Source: Planctomycetota bacterium (GTDB lineage: Bacteria; Planctomycetota; MHYJ01; JACPRB01). Taken from it: a DNA stretch of 32,271 bases. Made by a program: the position numbers and the translations under genes. The notes beneath the pieces are model-generated. The model was not told the origin of the DNA. It saw nothing but the letters and a program-made list of their open reading frames with translations, and made no database searches. Positions 23,893-32,191 of the stretch are shown one piece after another (the first letter of the stretch is position 1; each line of letters opens with the position of its first letter). The stretch spans positions 1 to 32,271 of the forward strand of contig JACQVR010000105.1 of assembly GCA_016209705.1 (NCBI GenBank), in the 5' to 3' direction.

Positions 23893-25122
23893 ATGCCGCT
23901 GCCGCGCCGCCGGGTCATGGATGCCTTTCCCGTCAAGACGGACGGCGAGATGTATTTCGTCTTGCGGGATGCCGAGGGCATCCTGGATGATCCGGTCGTC
24001 GTGGATCCGCTCTCCTTTCTGGTGTGGAACCTGCTGAACGGGTATTCGGACGTGGAGGCCCTCCAGGAGCGGATCGCCCCCTATGCCGGTGGCATGAAGA
24101 TCCCCGAAGGGAGGCTTCGGAGTGTGGTCGATCAGCTCGATCGACATCTTTTGCTGGAGTCGCCGGCCCTCGAAGCTCGCCGGGAGGAACTGGCGCGCGC
24201 GTTCCGAGCGGCGGCCGCCCGGCCGGCGCGATTCGCCGGACGCGGGGGGTATGCCGAAACCGAGGCCGAGTTGCGCCGGGAATTGGACGCCTATTACGAG
24301 CACGAGTTCGGAGCGGGACGCCCCGAATACACGCGCCGCCATCCGCCGCCGCAGGGCGTCCTGGCACCCCATATCGATTTCCGGCGCGGAGGAACGTGCT
24401 ATACGCACGCCTATCGCGCTGTGGCGGAATCGCAACCTGCGGAGACGTACGTCATTCTGGGAGTGGCGCACGTTTCGCCGCCGAAGCCCTTCGTGCTGAC
24501 GACGAAATCCTACGAGACGCCGCTGGGAACGGCGGAGTCCGATCTGGAGTTCATCCGGGAACTCCTGTCTCGGACGGGTTCGGACGCCGGGTTGCTCGAT
24601 CACGAGATGGTGCATCGCAACGAGCACTCGATCGAATTCCAGGCGGTATTCCTAAAGCACGCCCATCCCGAGGCCGCCTTCCGCATCGTGCCGATCCTGT
24701 GTTCCTCGTTCGAGCCGCACCTCAAGGCAGGCGCTCCGAGCGATGCGGCCTTGATCGAAAGCACGATCGAGGCGCTGCGCGAAACCATTCTGAACGTGGG
24801 CCGCCGGGTGACGATCATCGCGGGCGTGGATCTCTCGCACGTCGGCCCCCGGTTCGGGGACGACACGCCCCTGGATCAGAGGCTGGTCGAGTGGATGTCC
24901 GAGGGCGATCGAAGGTCCCTGGAATACGTCGCTAACGCGGACGCCGACGGGTTCTGGAATTCCGTGATGGCCGACGGGAACCGGCGGCATGTCTGCGGAC
25001 TGACGGCGGGCTATACCGCCTTGCGCCTTCTCGGAGGCTCGCGCGGAGCCCTCCTGCGCTATGGTTTCGCTCCGGATCCCGCCGGAGGTCTGGTATCTTT
25101 CGCCAGCGCCGTGTTCCGGTAG
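23893..25122 (+). CDS. Memo-family protein with N-terminal PqqD-like domain (AmmeMemoRadiSam system protein B type)
   Basis: 409 aa. Residues ~15-95 (YFVLRDAEGILDDPVVVDPL, then WNLLNGYSDVEALQ and VVDQLDRHLLLESP) resemble the small PqqD-like winged domain. From ~150 the Memo fold carries its conserved metal-site-like motifs: GVLAPHIDFRRGG, VILGVAHVSPP, HRNEHSIEFQAVFLKH and IIAGVDLSHVGPRFG. Memo proteins are related to extradiol dioxygenases. In bacteria they often sit beside an AMMECR1 protein and a radical SAM enzyme; neither is present here. The substrate is unknown. The start ATG at 23893 has a weak ribosome site; an ATG at 23920 is possible. Confidence 0.88.
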   Translation: MPLPRRRVMDAFPVKTDGEMYFVLRDAEGILDDPVVVDPLSFLVWNLLNGYSDVEALQERIAPYAGGMKIPEGRLRSVVDQLDRHLLLESPALEARREELARAFRAAAARPARFAGRGGYAETEAELRRELDAYYEHEFGAGRPEYTRRHPPPQGVLAPHIDFRRGGTCYTHAYRAVAESQPAETYVILGVAHVSPPKPFVLTTKSYETPLGTAESDLEFIRELLSRTGSDAGLLDHEMVHRNEHSIEFQAVFLKHAHPEAAFRIVPILCSSFEPHLKAGAPSDAALIESTIEALRETILNVGRRVTIIAGVDLSHVGPRFGDDTPLDQRLVEWMSEGDRRSLEYVANADADGFWNSVMADGNRRHVCGLTAGYTALRLLGGSRGALLRYGFAPDPAGGLVSFASAVFR

Positions 25123-25250
25123 TTACGCTCGCGCCCTGCGGGCGCTCGCTCAAGCGGAATGATCCCGCCGCAACATCCTTCGCTGAAGCTTCGGAGGTCA
25201 GGAGCGGCGGGGCTTGTTTTAACTTGTCACGGCGATCGTAACTCCTGCTG

Positions 25251-25814
25251 CTACTTCTTGCGCGTGTATTCAATGGTCCCGAGGTCCATGTCTTTGCCGT
25301 CCGGGCCCTTCATGGAGAACGTCATCACGCGCTTGTCCTTGTCCTTGATTTCATGCACCATCTTCATCTTCATCGGCTGCCCGCTTTGAGGATCCGTCCC
25401 TTCCATCCACTCGGTGAAGACCTTTCCCTTTTCGTCGCAGGTGCCTTCGATCAGGTAAACCCCCGTGGCCATCGAGTCGATCCACGCTCCGGTGAACTTC
25501 TTCTTGTGGACGTCATAGCCCATCGTCCCGTGCCCAACGAACTTCTGGCCCATCATGTCTCCTTCGGCATCGAAGACGATGAAAAGACCGCCTGCGATGA
25601 CGCGAACCGTCTCCTTGCCCTTGGATACTACGGGCTCTTTCCCCGGCTTCATCATGAACTTCGATACGAAATCCCACTGCCCTTCGAACTGTCTCAGGAG
25701 CTCATGTTCCTTGCCGGGCTTCGGCGCTTCCGGCCCTTCCTGAGAAACGGATGCCAGTAGCAGGGCCTGGCATCCAATAAGGCACAGCACCCCGGCGGCA
25801 TAACGAGAGCGCAT
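25251..25814 (-). CDS. DUF1579 family secreted protein
   Basis: 187 aa. A signal peptide (YAAGVLCLIGCQALLLASVS) precedes a lipocalin-like DUF1579 domain: LLRQFEGQWDFVSKFMMKPG, GGLFIVFDAEGDMMGQKFVG, GTMGYDVHKKKFTGAWIDSM and TGVYLIEGTCDEKGK. The family is frequent in Planctomycetota, and its function is not established. A strong AGGAGG precedes the ATG at 25814. It is a single-gene unit, convergent with the Memo gene. Confidence 0.92.
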   Translation of the reverse strand: MRSRYAAGVLCLIGCQALLLASVSQEGPEAPKPGKEHELLRQFEGQWDFVSKFMMKPGKEPVVSKGKETVRVIAGGLFIVFDAEGDMMGQKFVGHGTMGYDVHKKKFTGAWIDSMATGVYLIEGTCDEKGKVFTEWMEGTDPQSGQPMKMKMVHEIKDKDKRVMTFSMKGPDGKDMDLGTIEYTRKK

Positions 25815-26187
25815 AAGAGTCCTCCTGAATGGATGAACGTCTATAACACGAAATGAACCGGCCGGCCAGCGATTCAGCGATGGCCCGGTCTCAGTACCGC
25901 TACCCGCAAATGGATGACCGATTGCGGGTGGCGGAGTCCCGAGTCGGATAGCCGCCCACGGGGAACGCCACTCACGACTCGGGACCCGCGACTCGCGACT
26001 CCGCGCCCCAGAATAACCGGACAGCTATCTCCGGGGCGCGGTATTTAGCGACCGCGAAAAAGTCTCGGATACCGCGTAAATTTCCGTATCCCGTCTCTTC
26101 CAAGGTCGGACCAAAGCCTCCGGCATCACGGCAGGACAATTGCTAACCCTCCGGGGAAGACCGTTTCAACTTCCCCAGGGGGCTGCG
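25815..26187. other. Divergent intergenic region with inverted repeats
   Basis: About 370 bp between the divergent DUF1579 and PFOR genes, with no gene seen. ACCCGCAA (25902-25909) pairs with TTGCGGGT (25922-25929). GAGTCCCGAGTCGG-type words near 25934 face CGACTCGGGACCCGCGACTC-type words at 25976-26000. GCGCCCC (about 26003-26009) pairs with GGGGCGC (about 26033-26039), and CGCGGTAT (26037-26044) with ATACCGCG (26069-26076). The words AATAACCGGA (26012-26021) and GTCTCGGAT (26062-26070) recur in the 5706-6240 island. Confidence 0.65.
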
Positions 26188-28158
26188 GTGAACGAAGCAT
26201 TGGAGCGGGTTGTTCCCTATCCCGGCATTCCGAGCGCGCTCGACGGGTCGGCCATGGCCGCGTGGGTCGAAACCCACGTCGGCGAGATCGCCTGCGCGTA
26301 CCCGATCACGTCCTCCCAGGTCATCGGCCAGACGTTTCAAGCGGAAGTGGCCCGCGGACGCGCGAACCTGTGGGGCCAACCTCTTTCGTTTCTGGAGCCG
26401 GAGTCCGAACATAGCGCGCAATCCGCGTGCGAAGGAGCGGCGCTGGCCGGCGCGCGCGTCACCAACTTCACCTCCGGCCAAGGCCTCATTCTGATGAAGG
26501 AGGTTCTGTACGTCATTTCCGGAAAACGCCTGCCCATGGTGCTTCACGTGGGTTCACGCGCCCTCACGTCCCATGCGCTCAACGTGCACGCGGGCCACGA
26601 CGACGTCATGGGCGTCGCGGACGTCGGCTGGGGCATCCTCTTCGCCCGCAACGTGCAGGACGTGGGCGACCTCGCCCTCGTCGCGCGCCGCGTGGCGGAA
26701 GACACCGGTTTCCCGTTCATGGTCGCCCAGGACGGATTCTTCACCACCCATACCATCGAGACCTGTCGGCTGCCGGAGCCCGAGCTGATGAAGCGGTATG
26801 TGGGCGATCCCCGCGAGCGGATCGAGAACCTGTTCGACCCGGCGCATCCGCTCATGTCGGGTCCGGTGCAGAACCAGGACGCGTACATGAAAGGAAAAAT
26901 CGCCCAGCGCGACTACTACGGAGCGGTTCCAGGATCCTTGCGCCAAGCGATGACGGAGCTGGAAGCGCTCACGGGACGCGCCTGTGCGCCCCTTCACGCC
27001 CACCGGATGGAGGACGCGGAATGGGCCCTCGTGGCGATGGGGACGATCTACGAAACCGCCACGGTGGCGGCGGACCACCTGCGCCGGACCAGGAACTTGA
27101 AGGTCGGCGTCGTGCATCTCACCTCGTTTCGGCCGTTTCCAGGACCGGATCTGGTGCGTCTCTTGAGCAACGTGCGCGCGTTCAGCGTCATCGAGCGGAT
27201 GGACGCACCGCTGGGACAGTCGAATCCCTTGACGGCGGAAATCAAGGCCGCCTTCGCGGACGCGACGGCGCGTCATCCGGAATATCCGCTGGTGGAACGG
27301 GTGCCGCCGGCGTACAGCGGCGCGGCGGGCCTGGGCGGGCGCGATACGCGCGTGTCCGATCTGATCGCGGCCGTCGAAAACATGGCGGGCCCTGGCGGCC
27401 GGCGCTCGTTCGTCCTCGGTATCGACCACGAACAGGCGCTGCGTCCCAAGGAGGAAATCGTGCTCTCCGCCGCGCAGGGCTTCTCCTTGCGCGGCCATTC
27501 CGTGGGAGGCTGGGGCTCCATCACGACGAACAAGATTCTCGCCTCCCTCGTTTCCGAACTCTTCAATCTGAACGTGCAGGCCTTCCCCAAATACGGCTCC
27601 GAGAAAAAAGGGCTGCCCACGAATTACTATCTCGTCCTTTCCAGGGAACCCATCCGGACGCACCACGAGCTGGAAACCGTCGATTTCGTCGCGGTGCACG
27701 ACCCGTCCGCTCTGCGGGGATCGAACCCGTTCGCGGGCCTGCAACCCGGCGGATGGGCCTACCTCCAGAGCCCGTGGCGGGCGCCCCGGGAGTTGGCCGA
27801 ATGGCTTCCGGATCCCGTGCGCCGATTCCTGATCGATCGAGACGCGACCCTTCTGTCGCTCGACGCGGTGCGCATCGCCCGCGAACTGGCTCCCCGCCCC
27901 GACTTGGAGCTTCGGATGCAGGGCATCGTGCTGCTCGGCGCCATCTTGCGCGTCCTGCCCTACCGCGATCCGGCGTCAACGTTCGAGGATTTGCGCGCGC
28001 CGCTGTCGGAATCCCTTCGCAAGTACTTCGGGCGTCGGGGCGAGGAGGTGGTCGCCGCCAATGTGAAGGCCGTCCAGCGGGGATACGAAGAGGTGGTCGC
28101 CGTTCCCGGCGCGCGCTTGAAAACGATCGGAGGAAGCCATGCCGTCGCCGCTTCTTGA
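26188..28158 (+). CDS. 2-oxoacid (pyruvate):ferredoxin oxidoreductase, alpha-gamma subunit
   Basis: 656 aa. It oxidises pyruvate or a related 2-oxoacid to an acyl-CoA and reduces ferredoxin. Domain I (about 15-230) holds ACAYPITSSQVIGQTFQAEV, EPESEHSAQSACEGAALAGA and SGQGLILMKEVLYVISGKRL. Domain II follows (about 265-380), and a gamma domain (about 400-590) has GGWGSITTNKILASL and FPKYGSEKKGLPTNYYL, the usual PFOR phrase. The order alpha-gamma matches the N-terminal half of NifJ-type PFOR. The GTG at 26188 was chosen because AGGGGG lies just upstream and conserved sequence starts soon after; a TTG at 26140 is in frame. It overlaps the next gene by 20 bp. Confidence 0.93.
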   Translation: MNEALERVVPYPGIPSALDGSAMAAWVETHVGEIACAYPITSSQVIGQTFQAEVARGRANLWGQPLSFLEPESEHSAQSACEGAALAGARVTNFTSGQGLILMKEVLYVISGKRLPMVLHVGSRALTSHALNVHAGHDDVMGVADVGWGILFARNVQDVGDLALVARRVAEDTGFPFMVAQDGFFTTHTIETCRLPEPELMKRYVGDPRERIENLFDPAHPLMSGPVQNQDAYMKGKIAQRDYYGAVPGSLRQAMTELEALTGRACAPLHAHRMEDAEWALVAMGTIYETATVAADHLRRTRNLKVGVVHLTSFRPFPGPDLVRLLSNVRAFSVIERMDAPLGQSNPLTAEIKAAFADATARHPEYPLVERVPPAYSGAAGLGGRDTRVSDLIAAVENMAGPGGRRSFVLGIDHEQALRPKEEIVLSAAQGFSLRGHSVGGWGSITTNKILASLVSELFNLNVQAFPKYGSEKKGLPTNYYLVLSREPIRTHHELETVDFVAVHDPSALRGSNPFAGLQPGGWAYLQSPWRAPRELAEWLPDPVRRFLIDRDATLLSLDAVRIARELAPRPDLELRMQGIVLLGAILRVLPYRDPASTFEDLRAPLSESLRKYFGRRGEEVVAANVKAVQRGYEEVVAVPGARLKTIGGSHAVAAS

Positions 28159-29692
28159 CGCGCGCGAATTTTCCGCGCGCGTTCTCACGGCCTATGAAGA
28201 GGGAACGGCCGATCGCGGGTCGCCCGCCACGCCCGACATGTCCCGCAGTCTCATGCCGCCGTCCACTTCGGCGGTGCGGGATTTTTGGTCGATGAGTCCG
28301 GACGTCCCCGAGTTCTTGCCCGAGGCGTGCGTTGGCTGCATGGAGTGCGTCACGGAATGTCCGGACACGGCGATCGTGGCGCGCGTCGTTCCCGAGCCGC
28401 AAGCCCGCGAGCTCGTCGCGCAGGTGGCCGATCCGGACGATCGCGCGTTCGTGGAGCGCCTGTGGTCGAGGCCGAAGAAATACGGCGAGCATTTCGAGAA
28501 GCAAGGCAAAACGCCGGGCCGGTTCGGGCTCTTCATCGATCCTACGAAATGCAAGGGATGCGGCGAGTGCGTGGCCGTATGCGGAGACCGCCGGGCGCTG
28601 CGCATGGTGCCCAAGACGGAGGAACGGCGGCGCCGGCATCGCGCCGGCATGCGGGTCTTCCACGCCGCGGGGCGCACCCCGCGCGAATACCTCGTCGAAA
28701 AATCGCTGATGGACATGATGCTGGCGTCTCCGGTGCTGGAGGCGTATTGCGGCGGCGCGGGATCGTGCATGGGATGCGGCGAGGCGACCGTTCTGCGGAT
28801 GATGCTGGCCGCCACCCAATTCGTCTACGGAACGGAGGAGATGGGGATCGTCGCGGCCACGGGGTGCAACACCGTGTACACCTCGACGTATCCGCACAAC
28901 CCGTATCGCCTCCCCTGGACGAACTCGCTCTTCGAGAACGCGCCGGCGGTGGCGATGGGAATCCGGATGGCGTGGGACCGCCGCGGCTGGAAGGAGAAGC
29001 GGCTTTGGGTGGTCGGCGGCGACGGCGCGATGTTCGACATCGGCTTTCAGGCGCTGTCGCGCATGCTGGCCTCGGGAATGGATATCAAGGCGCTCGTCCT
29101 GGACACGCAGGCCTACTCCAACACCGGCGGTCAGGCATCGACGAGCTCGTTCACGGCCCAGGAAGCGAAATACGCCGCCATCGGGTCCGCGGTTCCCGGC
29201 AAGACCGAGCGCCGGAAAGAGCTCTCGCTCATCGCCATGATGCATCCGGAGGTTTTCGTCGCCCAGACCACGGCCGCGCACACGAATCATTTCTATCGAT
29301 CGATTCTCGCAGCCAACGAATTCCCCGGTCCGGCCGTCGTGATCGCCTACGCGGCGTGTCAACCCGAACACGGGGTCGGCGACGATCGGGCCTATCATCA
29401 GGCGAAACGCGCCGTCGAAAGTCGCGCGTTCCCCCTCTTGGTCTACGATCCCCGGCGCGGGCCGCGCGTCAAGGATCGGTTGGATTTGGGAGGGAACCCC
29501 GCCGTACGGGAAGACTGGGCGAAAGAAGCCAAGACCGGAGAGCTCGTCGACTTCATCTCCTTCGCGCGCACGGAGGGCCGATTCGCGGGACAGTTCGATC
29601 GGGACGGTCATCCCAGCGCGGCGTTGAACGTGGCGCGCGAAGATCGACTGCGGAATTGGCGGATCCTTCAGGAATTGGCCGGCCTTCGATGA
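28139..29692 (+). CDS. 2-oxoacid (pyruvate):ferredoxin oxidoreductase, delta-beta subunit
   Basis: 517 aa. An N-terminal ferredoxin-like domain has two [4Fe-4S] motifs: CVGCMECVTECPD (near residue 64) and CKGCGECVAVCGD (near 139), the latter lacking the usual Pro after the last Cys. The beta domain binds thiamine diphosphate and a third cluster. CGGAGSCMGCGE gives the cysteines, VVGGDGAMFDIGFQALSRML the GDG motif, and DTQAYSNTGGQASTSS the PFOR signature. It completes the enzyme whose alpha-gamma half lies upstream; the 20-bp overlap implies coupled translation. Sequence alone does not decide between pyruvate and another 2-oxoacid, though DTQAYSNTGGQ favours pyruvate. Confidence 0.94.
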   Translation: MPSPLLDAREFSARVLTAYEEGTADRGSPATPDMSRSLMPPSTSAVRDFWSMSPDVPEFLPEACVGCMECVTECPDTAIVARVVPEPQARELVAQVADPDDRAFVERLWSRPKKYGEHFEKQGKTPGRFGLFIDPTKCKGCGECVAVCGDRRALRMVPKTEERRRRHRAGMRVFHAAGRTPREYLVEKSLMDMMLASPVLEAYCGGAGSCMGCGEATVLRMMLAATQFVYGTEEMGIVAATGCNTVYTSTYPHNPYRLPWTNSLFENAPAVAMGIRMAWDRRGWKEKRLWVVGGDGAMFDIGFQALSRMLASGMDIKALVLDTQAYSNTGGQASTSSFTAQEAKYAAIGSAVPGKTERRKELSLIAMMHPEVFVAQTTAAHTNHFYRSILAANEFPGPAVVIAYAACQPEHGVGDDRAYHQAKRAVESRAFPLLVYDPRRGPRVKDRLDLGGNPAVREDWAKEAKTGELVDFISFARTEGRFAGQFDRDGHPSAALNVAREDRLRNWRILQELAGLR

Positions 29693-29702
29693 CGCGGCCG
29701 CC

Positions 29703-30011
29703 CTATCCTTCCTGACCCGGACGGAAGATCCAGACCATCGCCCCGACCGTGGAACACACCACGGCGATGGCGGTCATGATGAGCGGCAGAATCGATCCCG
29801 CCGCCATCCAGGCCCGATCCGCGATCGCGTGGGAAAGACCGATCAATCCCACGGCCATGCCCACCCAGCCGGAGAGGATGCTCACGACCAGTACCGTGCC
29901 CAAATGTGAAGTCTCCTCCTCGGCCCCCGCGGGCGCCGAACCCTTCGCGGGTGCGGAGGTCGAGGTCTCGTCCTTCGCCGCTACGACCGGATCACGCATG
30001 ATGGCGACCAT
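29703..30011 (-). CDS. Small two-helix membrane protein
   Basis: 102 aa, family not recognised. An Ala/Ser/Glu-rich N-terminus is followed by two membrane helices (LGTVLVVSILSGWVGMAVGL and the segment AGSILPLIMTAIAVVCSTVG) and a short basic end. AAGGAG lies upstream of the ATG at 30011 and overlaps the stop codon of the histidine kinase (TAAGGAG), so the two are probably co-translated. It could be a sensor partner of the kinase, which itself lacks membrane helices; this is inference. It converges with the PFOR operon with 10 bp between. Confidence 0.8.
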   Translation of the reverse strand: MVAIMRDPVVAAKDETSTSAPAKGSAPAGAEEETSHLGTVLVVSILSGWVGMAVGLIGLSHAIADRAWMAAGSILPLIMTAIAVVCSTVGAMVWIFRPGQEG

Positions 30012-30020
30012 AACATCTCC

Positions 30021-31613
30021 TTATCGAGGAATTTCGAGGATGACGCGCGTCCCCTTCCCGGGATCGCTTTGAATGCCAATTGTCCCTCCATGGGCTTCCA
30101 TGATCTTTCGCGAGATGGCCAAACCCAAACCCGTGCCGCGCGTCTTAGTCGAAAAGAAGGGTTCGAAGAGCCGCCGGGCGTTGGAAGGAGAAACGCCGGT
30201 GCCCGTGTCCGTGAGCTCGACGCGAATCGGGGTCGCGTCCGAAATTCGGACGACCACATCCCCTCCTTCCGGCATGGCTTCGATGGCGTTCTGTAGGAGG
30301 TTGATCCACACCTGGTTCAGGAGGCGCGGGTCGGCCGCGACCCGCACTCCGCGGGCGCCTTCCAGGAGGAGCCGGACGCGGGTTGCGCCGGGCTGGCACG
30401 CCAGGAGCTCCCACGCTTGATGGATGGAATCTTCCACCGCCAGTTCGACTCGATCCGGCATGGCCGGCCGGGCGAACAGCAGGAGATCGCGCACCGTGTC
30501 GTCCAGCCGGCGGATCTGTTCCAGAATCTCGCCCACCACGTCGCGCCTCGAGTCGGTGAGCGGAATCGCCTCCCGGAGCACCTGGATCGCTCCGCTGATG
30601 CCCGCCAGCGGATTCTTGATTTCGTGCGCGATGACGGCCGCCATTTCGCCCACGGCGGCCAGGCTTCGGGAGCGGATCACTTCGGCCTGAAGCTGTTTGA
30701 GATGGGTGACGTCCCGAACGATGCAGGAGCGGCCCAACACGCGGCCGTCCCGCCCGCTCACCAGCGTGGACGTGACGTTGACCGTGAGCCGCCGCCCGCT
30801 CTTGGCCATCCGTTCGCATTCGTGATCGGTCACGAATCCCTCGCGCTCGACCCAGTTCTTGATCCGCGTCGCTTCTTCCGTCCCCTGCAACTCCGGGGGA
30901 AGGAACATCGAATAGTCGGCTCCGATGGCTTCGTGCGGCTCATAGCCGAACATCCGGCGCGCGCCCTCGTTCCAGCTTCGAATCCGGTTGCGCGTGTCGA
31001 CCACGACGATGGCGTCCGCCGAGTGGTTGAGCACGCTCTCCAGGAACTCCGTTTTTTCCCGAAGCTGCTCCAGAAGCCGAGCGCGTTCGATGGCGACCGC
31101 GACATGTCCGACGATCCCGCGCAGGAATTCCTCGTGCTGGGGACGGTACACGTCGGGATGTCGGCTGGAGAAAAACATGACGCCGATCGCTTCGCCGTGA
31201 GCGATGAGCGGCAAGGTCAGGCTGGAGCACATCCCTTCGCGGACGATGAGGCGGGTCGATTCGCTGTCGGGTTTCCCGGCCAGGTAGGCCCGCAAGTCGC
31301 CGATGATCCTCGACTTGCGCTCCCGCAGCAGCGGCTCCAGGCTGCCGCCGGTGATGTCCGCCGAGTACCCTTCCCGCAGGATCGTCGGCCCGTCCGAGCG
31401 CGCGGCGACCATGGAGAGCCTTCGTTTCGGCTCGTCCAGAAGGGCGACGGCGAAACGATTGTACGGGAGCGCCCCGGACAGCCGTTCGTAGATGAGGCTG
31501 AAAATCTCCTCGAAGGACAGGCCGAGATTCAGCTTCTCAATGAGTTCCGTGAACAGCTTCGCCTTGTCCGCATCCTCGATGCGGCGGGATAGATCGCGGC
31601 GCGATGAAGGCAT
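30021..31613 (-). CDS. GAF-PAS sensor histidine kinase
   Basis: 530 aa, apparently cytosolic. A GAF domain lies at about 25-175 (LPYNRFAVALLDEPKRRLSM, SSLTLPLIAHGEAIGVMFFS). A PAS domain at about 190-300 includes NHSADAIVVVDTRNRIRSWN and ARRMFGYEPHEAIG. A dimerisation domain with the phosphorylated His in MAAVIAHEIKNPLAGISGAI precedes an ATPase domain with N box NQVWINLLQNAIEAMPEGGD, G1 DTGTGVSP and G2 STKTRGTGLGLAIS. The start ATG at 31613 fits the domain border; the long open frame upstream is antisense to the GGDEF gene. No response regulator lies beside it. The NtrB-like core suggests control of gene expression through a regulator elsewhere. Confidence 0.93.
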   Translation of the reverse strand: MPSSRRDLSRRIEDADKAKLFTELIEKLNLGLSFEEIFSLIYERLSGALPYNRFAVALLDEPKRRLSMVAARSDGPTILREGYSADITGGSLEPLLRERKSRIIGDLRAYLAGKPDSESTRLIVREGMCSSLTLPLIAHGEAIGVMFFSSRHPDVYRPQHEEFLRGIVGHVAVAIERARLLEQLREKTEFLESVLNHSADAIVVVDTRNRIRSWNEGARRMFGYEPHEAIGADYSMFLPPELQGTEEATRIKNWVEREGFVTDHECERMAKSGRRLTVNVTSTLVSGRDGRVLGRSCIVRDVTHLKQLQAEVIRSRSLAAVGEMAAVIAHEIKNPLAGISGAIQVLREAIPLTDSRRDVVGEILEQIRRLDDTVRDLLLFARPAMPDRVELAVEDSIHQAWELLACQPGATRVRLLLEGARGVRVAADPRLLNQVWINLLQNAIEAMPEGGDVVVRISDATPIRVELTDTGTGVSPSNARRLFEPFFSTKTRGTGLGLAISRKIMEAHGGTIGIQSDPGKGTRVILEIPR

Positions 31614-31798
31614 GCGGCGTGTTGTGCAAGTCTCGTACCAAGCGAAAGGAAGCTCCCAGTGCCGTTCTTTCGCGGAAAACCGCGCGTCCGGCGCGGAAAG
31701 TTCCACGCTTCGGCGCTTCCCCTCCGACGCCGGTGCGCCGGACCGCGTCTTTGCGGGGCACGATTTTTGCGCAAACTCAAGAGGCTTCCGGATATGCC

Positions 31799-32191
31799 AT
31801 GAAGAGCGCGGCGATTGGCAACATTTTGCGGGCATATCGATGCCCGTATACGTACGACCCGATCCACAACCCCCACGTCGTGTTCGGCTTCCTGTGGGGC
31901 CTGCCGATTCCCGTCTTCTCCTTGCTCCTGGATCTTTGGTTCCTCGGCTCCGAAGGACGGACGGTCTCCAGCGTCTTTCGCGAACATCCGATCCATCTCG
32001 TGTTCTTGGTTCATCCCCTCTTGTTCGCCGTTTTCTTCGGGGCGCTGGGAACCGCCCGTCGGGATGCTCAGAGGCGCCGTGACCGGCAATTGGAAACACT
32101 CCAGGAGCTGGCGATGACGGACCCTTTGACCGAACTGAATAACCGCCGATACCTTATGGAGGAATTCTCTCATAAAGGGCTATTTACTTGA
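31799..32191 (+). pseudogene. Membrane diguanylate cyclase-like gene, interrupted
   Basis: 130 aa remain. Two membrane helices (HVVFGFLWGLPIPVFSLLLD and the segment IHLVFLVHPLLFAVFFGALG) precede a coiled linker and the first strand of a GGDEF domain, MTDPLTELNNRRYLMEEF. The match then ends abruptly with SHKGLFT and a stop, and the active-site GGDEF motif is never reached. The break coincides with the left end of a probable insertion sequence whose transposase starts 22 bp after the stop. Intact, the gene would have made cyclic di-GMP. It is divergent from the histidine kinase with ~185 bp between. Confidence 0.8.

Noticed and set aside
25128..25145. Terminator after the Memo gene (GCGCCC/GGGCGC)
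   Set aside because: The 6-bp stem has only a 3-nt loop and no T-run, so support is too weak.
31604..31798. Upstream extension of the GGDEF-like protein
   Set aside because: It overlaps the divergent kinase start and has no domain; the ATG at 31799 directly precedes the membrane helices.
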